Below are positions 13,302 to 23,484 of a stretch of 64,000 nt of DNA, piece by piece. Both the position numbers and the translations under genes were made by a program. The stretch's first letter is position 1, and each line of letters starts with the position of its first letter. The DNA lies in contig NC_083566.1 in the NCBI RefSeq assembly GCF_019925205.1, positions 11,160,001-11,224,000 on the forward strand. Reading direction: 5' to 3'. This DNA is from Metopolophium dirhodum. Lineage: Eukaryota; Arthropoda; Insecta; Hemiptera; Aphididae. The notes beneath the pieces are model-generated. The model saw only the letters and a program-made list of their open reading frames with translations. It was not told where the DNA came from and did not search any database.

Positions 13302-13521
13302 TGTCGACGCGGACCTAGCGGCGGAGGAACCTATCTCGGAAACGCCTGTCAACAACGCACGTTTCAGGCGCATGAGCTGGATCGCCGGCACGTTCTACTT
13401 GATCGTCATGATCCTGTGGTCGGTCGACTGGCTGGAACCTCAGTGCTGTGACCTCCAGAACAACTACAAATGGTCGTTCGCCCTCGGTCTCCGCTACATA
13501 AACGGACCGCCGCCGACGTGA
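13302..13521 (+). CDS. KASH-domain gene, terminal exon encoding the KASH domain
   Basis: KASH proteins anchor in the outer nuclear membrane. Their luminal tail binds SUN-domain trimers in the perinuclear space, coupling nuclei to microtubules or actin. The exon encodes an acidic linker, a basic RFRR stop-transfer patch, one hydrophobic segment (SWIAGTFYLIVMILWSVDWL), a luminal stretch with a CC pair (EPQCCD) and the C-terminal tail RYINGPPPT followed directly by TGA. The aromatic-x-NGPPP-x terminus is the SUN-binding signature of the family, and the conserved luminal Cys that can crosslink to SUN is present. Of the insect members, klarsicht and Msp300 are the candidates; I favour a klarsicht-like protein, without certainty. 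The acceptor (TTTGCAG) ends at 13301 and phase fits the exon at 2547-2674. GC content is well above the surroundings. Confidence 0.88.
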
Positions 13522-13655
13522 TTCTCGCGACACCGGAATTTTATAATGTCGCTCCTTCCGAATTGTTTTTTTTTTCGTTTCTGTTTTTGTACATAACTTA
13601 TGCATACTTGTTATTTCAATATCGCCGTCAGATACGGGGACGATGACGGTTTGGT

Positions 13656-13661
13656 AATAAA
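13656..13661 (+). terminator. Polyadenylation signal of the KASH-domain gene
   Basis: A canonical AATAAA lies about 135 bases after the KASH gene stop codon, followed by a T-rich stretch. No other plausible signal lies closer to the stop. Confidence 0.6.
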
Positions 13662-16600
13662 CCGTTTGAGAGGATAGTATAGTCTTCTATACTATATGTT
13701 TTCGCTCTCATCCGGCTCACTTTATCATGTCCTATCATCAAAATCAACAACATTCCTAACAATTATAATTTACCTTAACTATATATATATATATTAAAAT
13801 AAAACGAAAATGTTTTTTTTTTTTTAAATTATTATTTTTATGTATATTTTGAATGATATATTATTACTATTTTTATTGGATATCGTTTAGAACGAATATT
13901 TGAAATTAATGTATATCTTATAAACGCTTATTTATCACCATCATAATATATGTATAGCCTATTTTATCGAACGAGTTCGACATTTCGTTCAATCGTTTCG
14001 ATTCGTTTTTATATAGTTTATTTCGGTTTTTAATGCAGACCAGTGGGGTAATACTTTGTTTGCTGCGGCGAACGATTGCTCTTACTTTATATTGATGTTT
14101 TTTTGTAAGTATAAAAATTATTGTGAAACATGTTTGTATTATATAATATATATATACTTCAAATTAATGTTACACACTCGATAGTACTATCAAGTCAAAA
14201 CATTTTATTCTGCAGGTTTATAGTCGCGTGTTAAAGCACACTCCGTTTTTCAATCAATCTTGTCGTCACTGTATAAGTATGTCAGGAGGGTGTAGTTTTC
14301 CAAATGTTATTTTTTTTAATTACCATTATCATAGTTATCCATTGTTTTTTTTTATACACCGCATGTTACCAGTTTAATTTTAACATTATATAATATACAG
14401 AGTACAAAAGTTTTAAAACCTTATTATAATAATATTCTTGTCGAGACGAGAACGTTTGTTTTACCCCGATTTCATTTGTATAAAATAGTATTATAATATA
14501 TTTATATGTCTTCCACAACGCGGTTCGACACATAATCGTTTCTGTCGTATAATTCGAAATACACATTATATGTAAGATGTAACACAATAATTCGATGACA
14601 ATCTAATTCAGTGATCATTTTTTTTTCTTAGACGTAAGTTTACGATTGAAGAATCAAGTCGAATATTATATAATATTGTAAATATTTATTGGAAAAAAAC
14701 AAGAATATTATTTCATAGTATTTATATAATATTTATAATATAATACGCGTGTGTAGTTAATATTATATATTATATAGTTATAAAACCGGGTAAATATTAC
14801 AATATTTTATATGTGCTCTCGTGTAAAACCATAACTTGGTCATCTCTGATGTCTGTTTTATGATAATTATTATTCACTCTTTCTACTCCCACAATATATA
14901 TATATATAATATATATTTATATTATTATTTATCGATGGCGATAATTTTATCTCAATTTTTTACGATTTGTCTAGTCTCATTATTTTAATTTTTTGTTATG
15001 TTATATATATTTATATACCTCGTTACAACAACGTTCGTCCGTCTGGACGGACACCAATCACATATAGGTACAGCACATTGATTAAATATGATATAATATG
15101 GAAAAGTCAAATATATTATATTTAACTAATGTACCTACCATATTAAACCTGTAACGTTTAGCCAAGAGCTATTGTAATACAATATCTGACTACATCGGAA
15201 TTACAAATATATATTAAATAATATATTTGTGGGTGCAGATAGCATTTATGAATAGATATATTTTAATGTATAAACCTAAGTTTTTTCTATAATGTAATAA
15301 GGTATACTGCATTTTTTTAGTCGCGCTCTGTAGCGACGGTAACATAAAATAATATTATTTGTAACTGAATTTATTATTATTAATTGTATTTTCGATTAAT
15401 ATAATAATAATAATAATCGTTTGACTAATTTATTATTATTATTTCGTATTTTCGTTAAGCGTAAATCAAGTATATAATATATAAGTATAGTCGTGACGTT
15501 GTCGTTGTGACGCGTGTCGGTTGTCCGTAATACTTGTACTTAAAAATAAATAAATAATGATATCAAAATCGTTTTGCATAATATGAACACTGCAACGATA
15601 TTGGCGTTTGAGTAAAGGGTTTTTTTTTTACGTAATATGTAATTAATCTTTATTCAATAAAATAAATTAATTTATTGTATTACACAAACATTGCTGCCGT
15701 ATTTTTTTTTACAGAAACTTGAATCAAGTTCAAAGACTGGTGGTTGCAGTCCTGACCAGTATATTGATTGAGAATACTTTGAATAATGTCTAATAATATG
15801 TATATGAAATTATGTTGCTTATTTTTGGCACCTGTATCATAGATAGTATAATAAAGCCTTTTTAAAGTGCATCTCGTAGATAACGCCATTTGTCGTTGAT
15901 TGTTTTTTTCTTAATGATTTAAAGCAACTTATATCACATTTACTTGAACTAATTAATTCATATACCTACCTAAATGCATTATACCTATTGGCTATACGAC
16001 CATTTTTTGTTTTATATTATTACGGAGTACACGATAAAAGCATCTGATTAACTATAATATATAGGTACACTAGGTACAGTATTATTAAATACACGTTTCA
16101 CACTTTTTAATATTATAAATGTTATGTGGTTACGTCAAATAAATACCAATATAACCAAGTGTCTATTACATTATAATTTATTCTTGTAAATTACGGTGTA
16201 AATTATTTTATGTTGACACAAATCTGGTAATTATTATTAATAATGTGTTTTTATCCAGTAGGTATGAGTGTATGACTGTATGAACGACTTTTACCGCTTG
16301 GCAGTCGACTAAGAAATACTGTTGAATTATGCACAGCCGTTCAACATGTGAATACAAAAAATATTAATAATATTACGACATAGTTCTTGAAAACGATATA
16401 TCGTGTAGGTATTCAATTGCAATATTAGTTGCAAGAATTTTCTTTGTAGCAGCTCATTTAACTCATTTGACGATTGCAAGAAATCGCTATTCCCGTAAAA
16501 ATGACCCATATTCAAGATTACGAATGACACGATTTGACCTCCCCAAAAATAAACCTAATTTATTTAGATGTAAGCCCCCTTTGGGTTATTTTAAATGTAT

Positions 16601-17923
16601 AGTTTTGTTAGGTGGGCTGTAGTCCCCCAGAATTTTAACCTTAGTTGAGCCTATGAATCCCATTCACTATGCACATGAATTTAGTATACCGAACTTTTAG
16701 CGTGAAAGTCATTATCTGGCATTTTGATTAACTAGCCTTCTCCAGGACTCTTTCCCTTCAACTAACCAACAGATCTACCTGCGATCTTACACAATTAAGA
16801 TTTTAGATTGTATGTTCATATGTATTGCTTTATAATATCATAAGCGAAAACTAGTATTTTTCCGTGTCTCGATACTGAATATTGTATACACTATTTACAA
16901 TGGAAACAGAAGGGATGATAAAACTGCACCTTAGCGAACTCCAGATACATAGGTACATTGATTTATGATTTAACTCCACAGCAGCTGTTGCCTATTTGAA
17001 AACTAAAATCTGATCCAGGAGTATAATATATAGGGATTAGGGGTTCACCAAAGCCAAATAATTATTAGTCTGAATCTTGACGAGAACAGCATGATTTGCT
17101 GGATCGGATTCTTTAGAGAAGTCTGTTATTAATTATTATTAACAAAATAATTAATAAATAAAACACATTTGTTGTGTTACGAAGATCATTTTGATAAAAT
17201 AAAATAATTTCATATTAGGATTAAGGCCAAGGAGGTAATGTTAAATTAAGAAATGCGTTACATGCATGATATTATTATCATTGAATATTGATTATGAATA
17301 CATACTTCATAGTTGTATAATAGTAAGTATTCATAATGGTATTATGTTCCAAGACCACCATGACCATTTTATAAAACAATATAGAAAAGTATAGTTTATT
17401 ATCATATAATATAATTTATTGCTAAATAACATAAAATATTTGTTTTATAACAATTACACAAAGTATACATTATACAATATAGGTATTGTCCATTTTATAA
17501 TGTATTTTTGTCAAACTTCACTATGTGGATGCGACGCATATTATATACCTAATGTTTAATGTATGAGATAATAAATGCCTTATGCGTTTTGATAATCATG
17601 ATGACTACTTTATTTAGTACATTCGATAAACATCTTTCAATAGCTATAATAGGTGAACTTAGAGAATCGATTTGGTATGTGGGTAAGTACCAGTTAACAT
17701 AAGTTGACATTGTATGAGTAGTTATTCGACGCATTGCATGTTCTTTCACTAGATGCGGAACTTGTTGGGACAGAACGTCGAAAGTGATAAATGTAGCATT
17801 TTATATAAACTAAAAAAGATAGATTTTTCAGCAATACTTTTCAGCCACTTAAAACTCCTTCAATGATTGTTAAATGATAATAACATAAATGATTAATCCC
17901 AAACCCAACATAAATTATAACAT
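13662..17923. other. Intergenic AT-rich region
   Basis: No gene recognised. It contains AT dinucleotide tracts (around 13780, 14890 and 15010), ATT/TTA trinucleotide runs (15365-15445) and an 11-bp-arm inverted repeat (about 17290-17336, arms ATTATGAATAC and GTATTCATAAT). A stretch near 16560-16640 with GTAAGCCCCC-type runs looks like decayed transposon sequence. The short ORFs here have no coding character. Confidence 0.5.
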
Positions 17924-18465
17924 TAAAAAGGTGGATAAGTGGATGTCGCTCTACTGTACGGTAGGTTACAAGTGGGTCACTGTAATGGATGGTGTTAAAT
18001 TTGAATTCAATGATATAATATCATTGTATAAGAAAAACGATTCTGAGCGAAAACGGTCAGTCAGCCTATGATTTTACCAAGTATATTTGATGATATTATT
18101 GTGAATAAAGTAATTTATATATAACCTATTTACGTGGAGCCTTGTTTTAAATTTTCAATCCTTAGCCATAAAAGTTAAAAATTTATAAATTTTTAACTAC
18201 AAAATAATTAATAAATTATAAATTTGATAAATGTTGTCGAAATTTGAACTTTAAATGCTTATAAAAAAAAATTGTGCCTATGTATTTTTAATATTTTTCA
18301 ACTGCTATTAGAACGACATATCAGGAGCCTTATATTAAATTTTCACGCTTTTTTACCCAACAAATAAAAATTTATTGATATTTATAGAAAAAAAAACTAA
18401 AAAAATTGAAAACTGACAATGTCCGTAAACAGCTCAAAAAGAGTCAAAATATTTTCAACATAACC
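17924..18465 (+). repeat. Dispersed repeat R1 (GATTCTGAGCG family), plus orientation
   Basis: About 540 bases here reappear almost unchanged as the reverse complement at 49526-50066. The similarity runs from AAGGTGGATAAGTGGATG through the ACGATTCTGAGCG core to the block TCAAAATATTTTCAACAT. More diverged partial copies lie at 47830-48200 (plus) and 48960-49330 (minus). A short ORF inside it is not convincing. It is probably part of a larger non-autonomous DNA transposon family. Confidence 0.75.
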
Positions 18466-19500
18466 AAATATACAAATGTCATTAAAATCGATCAAACCAT
18501 TTCCGAGTAGTGGCAGTGCCGCTTGAGCAGCCGAGGCAATGCCCCTGTAGATGGTCGCTAATCGTTAGCCCCCCCCCCCACCATGAACACTTTACAAACA
18601 TAATATTTTTACTTACAATATAATTATAAATTATAATAATTGGGAACAAATCTAGTTTAGCACTCACGCGAATTTTTTCAACACCTGGGTTTAAAAATAC
18701 CAATCCAAAATAGTAATGTAGCCATTTACTAATTTCTGATTCGTCATTTTTACAGTCCGTCGCGAGCCCAAATCTTTGAATTGCACGCCACCATGCCTGC
18801 GATAAATAAAAACGACAATTATCTAATTTAATCCCGGGTCATTATAACATGCAAGCATTTCTCAATCCTTTTTCAAAATCAGTTACAATTTTATTATTTT
18901 TATTTGGTTTGAATTCACTACCAACTTCATTACATAGCTAGTTCATTTATTGTTTGAAAACATTGCTTATAAGTTAATTCCTTTTTATCTTTCAACAAAC
19001 AAAATATTAAAGGAATATAATGACCGTTTAAATAATTATGGAAAGTCAAGAATTGGTAAAAAAAATTAGCACTCAAATGTTCCATCAAGATAAACAATTT
19101 CAGCTTGACAAAAAGCTCTTCAATTTGATTTCCATGATTAAATTATTAAATTATCTATTAAATTTTTTGTTAAAACAAAATATTCGTCTTAGATTGTTTT
19201 TATATTAAGATGCTCAATAGCTTCATGGACAGAGGTCAGAGTTCAATAGTTCGCATTATATGTTTACGATCTTCATTACTTTATGATATTATAATTGGAG
19301 GTTCTAATATTTTTATAAAAATATATCTTAACACAACAACACCACTTCTTTTCACTAGAGTTTGAATCAATGTACGTTCAAAATAATATTTATACATTTA
19401 ATACAAAATTAATGAACGACCGCGTTTACTGGTAATAAATTGAATATCTGACATACGACATACCTAATATACTCAAGTTAATATCACACGATTATGGAAT
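18466..19500. other. Intergenic region between R1 repeat and the Polinton-like element
   Basis: It holds a C10 tract at about 18570-18580 and a block (AATCTAGTTTAGCACTCACG, about 18650-18670) that resembles 28648-28668. No gene and no inverted terminal repeat of the neighbouring element was found. Confidence 0.45.
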
Positions 19501-19571
19501 CCAGAACGGAAAACCGTTTAATGAAGACATGACGTTCTTTTAAAGTTAATGGAAAAAAATATCCTAATGAA

Positions 19572-19889
19572 TTGCAAAATCTTGATTTTAATGATATGAA
19601 ATTTTGTCAAGCATATGAAGATCATATGAGTTATAAAAAAATCTATTATAAATCACATGAAGAAAATCCATTAATGTATTTAGATAAACAAATGTTTAAA
19701 AAGAGACCATTTTTTGTTGTTAACATGAGTAGACATCAAAGTCAAATTGCGGTCACCAACTGTACACTAATTTTAAACGTAGATTTCAGTAAAAATTTAC
19801 CTGAGAACACAATTTGTTATGTTTGTTTAATTTCTAGTGCAGTGTATACGTTTGATATTGAAAGAGGAATAGTTGATGAAAGTTTTTAA
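19572..19889 (+). pseudogene. C-terminal remnant of a Polinton-type capsid-like protein
   Basis: The open frame carries a short N-terminal motif upstream of the first possible start (VNGKKYPNE, about 19545-19571) but is cut by an in-frame stop a few codons earlier. The C-terminal part alternates beta-strand-like segments (RPFFVVNMSRHQ, VTNCTLILNVDFSKNLPENT, ICYVCLISSAVYTF). I associate this pattern with the end of uncharacterised, capsid-like proteins in insect Polintons, from memory and not strongly. It converges on the 412-residue gene, and a 34-base palindrome separates them. It has no ATG near its beginning, so it is best treated as a truncated gene. Confidence 0.45.
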
Positions 19890-19938
19890 AAAAAAATCGT
19901 TCCATACTTTAATTTTTCAAGATATTTTATCTTGAAAA

Positions 19939-19972
19939 AAAAGTTGCCCTCGGAATTCCGAGTGCAACTTTT
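19939..19972. terminator. Palindrome between convergent Polinton genes
   Basis: 17-base arms AAAAGTTGCCCTCGGAA and TTCCGAGTGCAACTTTT are complementary with one mismatch and no spacer. It lies 50 bases after the plus-strand remnant stop and 6 bases from the minus-strand stop at 19978, so it could end transcripts from both sides. Its GC-rich core makes a chance origin unlikely in such AT-rich DNA. Confidence 0.65.
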
Positions 19973-19977
19973 CATAT

Positions 19978-21216
19978 TTATTTTTTGATTAGATCAAGAA
20001 CACCAATAAATTCTTCATCAAAATTAACAATATTACCTTTCAAATCTAAAATATAAATTTCTATTTTTTGAAACCGATTTTTACTCACTGGTCTATATAT
20101 CATTTTATGAGGTTTAATCAAAGCACTATTAGAATTATATTGAAATAAAAATAAAACTTCATCATAATGAGATAGCTCATCAATATCATGTGTAATAGAT
20201 TCTTCAATTATATTACAATGTACTTCTAATATTTTGTTGTTATTATTTAATGATGAATTTTCTCCATAATGTGTATATATTGTATCAATCCCTCCTAAAC
20301 TTAAATTTAAATCTTTATCAAATGAAAAATAATCTTTTGTTGTTATTTTAATATAGTTATCATTATTTTCCAACTTCATAATCGAATTGAATAAGATATT
20401 TAAATGCTCAATTGAATAATTTCCTTTTAATTCAGTTTTACTATTTTTAGTAGAAATAATACCTTTAATATTTTTTATAAAACCTTGTGTATAAATCATT
20501 ACTTTCTTTGTACCTATTATTTTATAAAAAATATCTGGTTCTACTTCGAATGAAGCAGGCCATCTTTTATTTATAGGGTTTGCTTCTGTTATAAAATCTC
20601 CAATATAATCAATACCTAAACATTTTGACAAATATTCATCAAAACATAGACCGATTGAGGCTGAAATATTTATAAAACCATCAATTAGTTCAAGAGTTAT
20701 TTTAGGAAAATCGTAACAATTCAATAAATTTTCAATTTCATTTATTGTGTATATTCCTTTAAAAATTGTGTCCATTGGTATTTCACCATTTCTACCTAAT
20801 CTAAATCTACAATCTTGTTCTATATTTATATAATTTTCATTAGAATTAGGATGATAAATTATTGGTTTACTACTAACCATTGAAAAATCAAATTCACTGT
20901 TTTCGAAACCTAAATATTTTTTTAATTTTTCATCTAAATTATAATAACAAGGAGATTTAATTGTAATTCTATTAGTTTCATCAGAGAATGATATAATAAG
21001 TGGTTCTATTTCTTTTTTCAATTGTTCAATACTATATCTACCTGTTTTTATATGTATTATATTCTGTTTAATTGTTATACAACACTCTGATTCAATATTA
21101 ATAAAATTGTTGCCTTTCAAAACTAATGAATAGAGACCTAAAAAATGATCACTATCATTATTGTGAATAGGTTTGTTTAAATGAATACAACCCTTTTTAA
21201 CTTTTATAAATACCAT
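19978..21216 (-). CDS. Polinton-associated structural-type protein with triplicated module (412 residues)
   Basis: ATG at 21216, stop at 19978; minus strand, directly downstream of the 105-residue gene with a 21-base gap. The protein shows three divergent copies of one module at about residues 20-110, 125-205 and 225-310. Each has a G-x-Y-[ST]-I motif (GRYSIEQLKKEI, GIYTINEIENLL, GNYSIEHLNILF), then a beta stretch, then a [FL]D-x-x-L-x-x-x-LG motif (LDEKLKKYLGFE, FDEYLSKCLGID, FDKDLNLSLGG). The C-terminal 60 residues (YRPVSKNRFQKIEIYILDLK) are predicted beta-rich. Proteins with this motif order occur in Polintons and related viruses, where a vertex, minor capsid or fibre role is suspected. 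The role here is inference. No signal peptide or membrane segment. Confidence 0.6.
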   Translation of the reverse strand: MVFIKVKKGCIHLNKPIHNNDSDHFLGLYSLVLKGNNFINIESECCITIKQNIIHIKTGRYSIEQLKKEIEPLIISFSDETNRITIKSPCYYNLDEKLKKYLGFENSEFDFSMVSSKPIIYHPNSNENYINIEQDCRFRLGRNGEIPMDTIFKGIYTINEIENLLNCYDFPKITLELIDGFINISASIGLCFDEYLSKCLGIDYIGDFITEANPINKRWPASFEVEPDIFYKIIGTKKVMIYTQGFIKNIKGIISTKNSKTELKGNYSIEHLNILFNSIMKLENNDNYIKITTKDYFSFDKDLNLSLGGIDTIYTHYGENSSLNNNNKILEVHCNIIEESITHDIDELSHYDEVLFLFQYNSNSALIKPHKMIYRPVSKNRFQKIEIYILDLKGNIVNFDEEFIGVLDLIKK

Positions 21217-21237
21217 TTATAAAAGTAAATTTATTTT

Positions 21238-21555
21238 TTATTTAAAATTAAAATCATGTCTTGTTTTCCCATTCTTTAAAATTTTTTCACAATTATAAAT
21301 AAGATTCAATTTTGTTTCCGAACATGTATTATACCATGTTATTTTGTTTTCTGTAAATTCATTCTTATATCTTTCTGGTAAATTTAACATATATTCATCG
21401 TTTAATACAACACTTACTCTTTTTCCAAACTTTGTATCAATCTTTATGAACTTATTTACTGTGTATGGTTTTCCTTGTTCCAAATCATTAAATTTTATAA
21501 ATGTATATCCATTGTTCATTTTATTTAAAGCATCTTTAAAGTTTTCCATTTCCAT
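21238..21555 (-). CDS. Small Polinton-associated protein, possible OB-fold ssDNA-binding (105 residues)
   Basis: ATG at 21555, stop at 21238. It is read in the same direction as the 412-residue gene and diverges from the integrase gene across 96 bases. The core YTVNKFIKIDTKFGKRVSVV followed by LNLPERYKNEF resembles the five-strand pattern of small OB-fold-like proteins found in insect Polintons, which would suit single-stranded DNA binding during protein-primed replication. The family link is from memory and is moderate; no catalytic residues are evident. Confidence 0.5.
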   Translation of the reverse strand: MEMENFKDALNKMNNGYTFIKFNDLEQGKPYTVNKFIKIDTKFGKRVSVVLNDEYMLNLPERYKNEFTENKITWYNTCSETKLNLIYNCEKILKNGKTRHDFNFK

Positions 21556-21560
21556 TTCTT

Positions 21561-21582
21561 ATTTATATTAGAAAATATAAAT
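21561..21582. promoter_or_regulatory. AT palindrome in the divergent promoter of the Polinton element
   Basis: 9-base arms ATTTATATT and AATATAAAT with an AGAA spacer lie between the divergent 105-residue gene (start 21555) and the integrase gene (start 21652). The position fits a shared promoter element. It is pure AT sequence, so chance is a real alternative. Confidence 0.3.
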
Positions 21583-21651
21583 TTTTTTATTTTCAATAAT
21601 TTTTTTAAAAGTTTTCTATTTAAAAAATTTTTTTCAATATAAATATAAAAA

Positions 21652-22662
21652 ATGAACGAAACTATATATTGTCTTAAATGTAAAATTCAAACAAAAAATA
21701 TTAATGCAACTAAAATTCAAACAGTTAATGGTAGATGGAGAATTTCATCAAAATGTTTCAACTGTAACACAAATAAAAGTAAATTTATAAAAAATCCTAC
21801 AATTGGACATAATATTTCCAATAAAAAATTAAATGATACAGATAAAATGATATTAGCTAAAGAACTTCATAAACCAGTTAGAAAAAAATTTCCTAAACGA
21901 AGAATAATTACTAAAGGTATTGATGATTTATGGGCTGCTGATTTAGTTATAATGAGAAATTATTCTGATGAAAATGAGGGTTATTCTTATATATTAACTG
22001 TTATAGATACATTTTCAAAATTTTCTTGGGCTTTAGAACTCAAAAAGAAAGATGGAATTAATGTTTCAGAAGCATTTGAAAAAATAATAAAACAAGCTAT
22101 ATCACAAAATCATAATGCACCAAAAAAACTTCACACAGATAAAGGTTTGGAATTTGAAAATAAACATTTTAAAAAAGTTTTGCAAGAATATGGAATTGAA
22201 ATGTATCACACCCAAAATGAAGAAAAATCGTCAATTATTGAAAGATTTAACAGAACATTAAACAATAAAATGAGATTACATTTTGAATTTACAAATTCTA
22301 AAAAATGGATTAAAAGTTTACAAACCTTAATAGATAAATATAATTTCGAAGACATACATCGATCTATTGGTATGAGACCTTGTGAAGTAAATAAATCTAA
22401 CGAAGAAGATGTTTTTCACAAATTATATTCTACAAAAAACAAACCTAAACCAAAAATTAAATTTAGTGTAGGTGATAGAGTAAGAATACCAGCTTTTAAA
22501 AAAACATTTGGTAATAAATATAGTAAAAATTGGACAGAAGAAATATTTATAGTTAATGAAATTTTAAATACAATTCCTATTACCTATAAAATTATAGATT
22601 TAAACAATAAAAAGATTATAGGGAGTTTTTATAACGAAGAGTTACAAGACACAATATTTTAA
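21652..22662 (+). CDS. Polinton-type DDE integrase (336 residues)
   Basis: The retroviral-integrase fold catalyses insertion of the element's linear DNA into host DNA. The N-terminal zinc ribbon has two C-x2-C pairs (CLKC near residue 7, CFNC near residue 36). The catalytic core carries D97 (WAADLVIM), D163 (LHTDKGLEF) and E197 (SSIIERFNRTL), a 33-residue D-to-E gap. A C-terminal SH3-like region (FSVGDRVRIPAFKKTFG, then WTEEIFIVNEI) follows. All three catalytic residues are present and the frame is open, so the protein may be functional. The length is typical for Polinton integrases without a chromodomain. ATG at 21652 is the first in frame after the AT-rich divergent promoter. Confidence 0.9.
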   Translation: MNETIYCLKCKIQTKNINATKIQTVNGRWRISSKCFNCNTNKSKFIKNPTIGHNISNKKLNDTDKMILAKELHKPVRKKFPKRRIITKGIDDLWAADLVIMRNYSDENEGYSYILTVIDTFSKFSWALELKKKDGINVSEAFEKIIKQAISQNHNAPKKLHTDKGLEFENKHFKKVLQEYGIEMYHTQNEEKSSIIERFNRTLNNKMRLHFEFTNSKKWIKSLQTLIDKYNFEDIHRSIGMRPCEVNKSNEEDVFHKLYSTKNKPKPKIKFSVGDRVRIPAFKKTFGNKYSKNWTEEIFIVNEILNTIPITYKIIDLNNKKIIGSFYNEELQDTIF

Positions 22663-22716
22663 TAATATGACCTAAGTTAAAGGAAGTGATATCTATATAA
22701 ACCTCCTTCTATTATT

Positions 22717-22747
22717 TAAATATAATTTTAAATAAAAATTATATTTA
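22717..22747. terminator. Palindrome after the integrase gene
   Basis: Perfect 13-base arms around a 5-base spacer (core AAATATAATTTT and its complement), 54 bases after the integrase stop. It is AT-only, so less compelling than those at 19939 and 28031, but at the same relative position. Confidence 0.4.
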
Positions 22748-22754
22748 TTGAAAA

Positions 22755-22790
22755 ATGAATGTAAAAAAATAATAAAGAATATAATAAAGA
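22755..22790 (+). promoter_or_regulatory. Leader motif shared by the zinc-finger protein and DNA polymerase genes
   Basis: GAATGTAAAAAAATAATA followed by ATAATAAAGA just before the ATG at 22791 is repeated with small changes before the polymerase ATG (23449-23484). The block is 36 bases long in both places and abuts the start codon. This is consistent with duplication of a gene start including its promoter, or with a conserved late/early promoter. Confidence 0.4.
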
Positions 22791-23399
22791 ATGGATGGAT
22801 TAAATAAAATTGAAACTTTAATTAAAGAAATTGATATCAATAATAAAATGGATGTATTAAATAAAAAAAAATATCCTGCTAAAACTTGTGATAAATGTAA
22901 TTTAACAATTGGTTACAAAAGTTGGTCTACTCATTTGAAAACTATTCGTCATCAAAAAAATGATATAGATCAAACAATTTTACCTCGTAGAGTTAATACA
23001 AAATATAATGGTGTACCAATTAATCAATATAGACTAAAAAATTTTAATTTTTTGAAATTAATGCGAAATGAAATAAAAAAAAGTATACAAAAAAATAAAT
23101 GTTATGTGAAATTTTGTGCTTTTGAATACTATGAAAATTCTGAGAGTATTAAATATAATCTAAATAAAATTCCAATTGAAGGAAATATTTTTATTATTAG
23201 TCAAGGAGATGTTGATTTTGGAAATGGAAATCCTTATATTTCTAAACTATTACATTCACCAACTTGGTTAGAACTTTGTCATATAGCCAATGATCAAATT
23301 ATTGCAACAAGTGATTATAATCACTATTATCTAGACAATATTAAGATTGTTCAAGATTTAGGAAATATTAAAATGTGTGAATTTAGTATGGGATCTTAA
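22791..23399 (+). CDS. Polinton-associated zinc-finger protein, paralogue of the polymerase N-terminus (202 residues)
   Basis: The first 50 residues contain a C2H2-like finger (KTCDKCNLTIGYKSWSTHLK, then RHQ) that closely matches the two fingers at the N-terminus of the adjacent DNA polymerase. The leader sequence before the ATG is shared too, so the two gene starts are duplicates. The remaining 150 residues (CYVKFCAFEYYE, IPIEGNIFIISQGDVDFGNG) do not match a family I recognise. A role in binding element DNA ends or the replication origin is conceivable, but only inferred from the finger. Confidence 0.6.
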   Translation: MDGLNKIETLIKEIDINNKMDVLNKKKYPAKTCDKCNLTIGYKSWSTHLKTIRHQKNDIDQTILPRRVNTKYNGVPINQYRLKNFNFLKLMRNEIKKSIQKNKCYVKFCAFEYYENSESIKYNLNKIPIEGNIFIISQGDVDFGNGNPYISKLLHSPTWLELCHIANDQIIATSDYNHYYLDNIKIVQDLGNIKMCEFSMGS

Positions 23400-23416
23400 T
23401 ATTATTTAAATATTAT

Positions 23417-23443
23417 TTTTAATAAAAATTATTTTTATTAAAA
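23417..23443. terminator. Palindrome after the zinc-finger protein gene
   Basis: 13-base arms TTTTAATAAAAAT and ATTTTTATTAAAA separated by one base, starting 18 bases after the stop at 23399. AT-only, but in the same gene-end position as the others in this element. Confidence 0.38.
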
Positions 23444-23484
23444 TATTGAATGTAAAAAAAAAATAATATTCTCTATAATAAAGA

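Noticed and set aside
18500..19500. Search for the left inverted terminus of the Polinton-like element
   Set aside because: No reverse complement of the right-end repeats or of the palindromes was found here, so no terminus is claimed.
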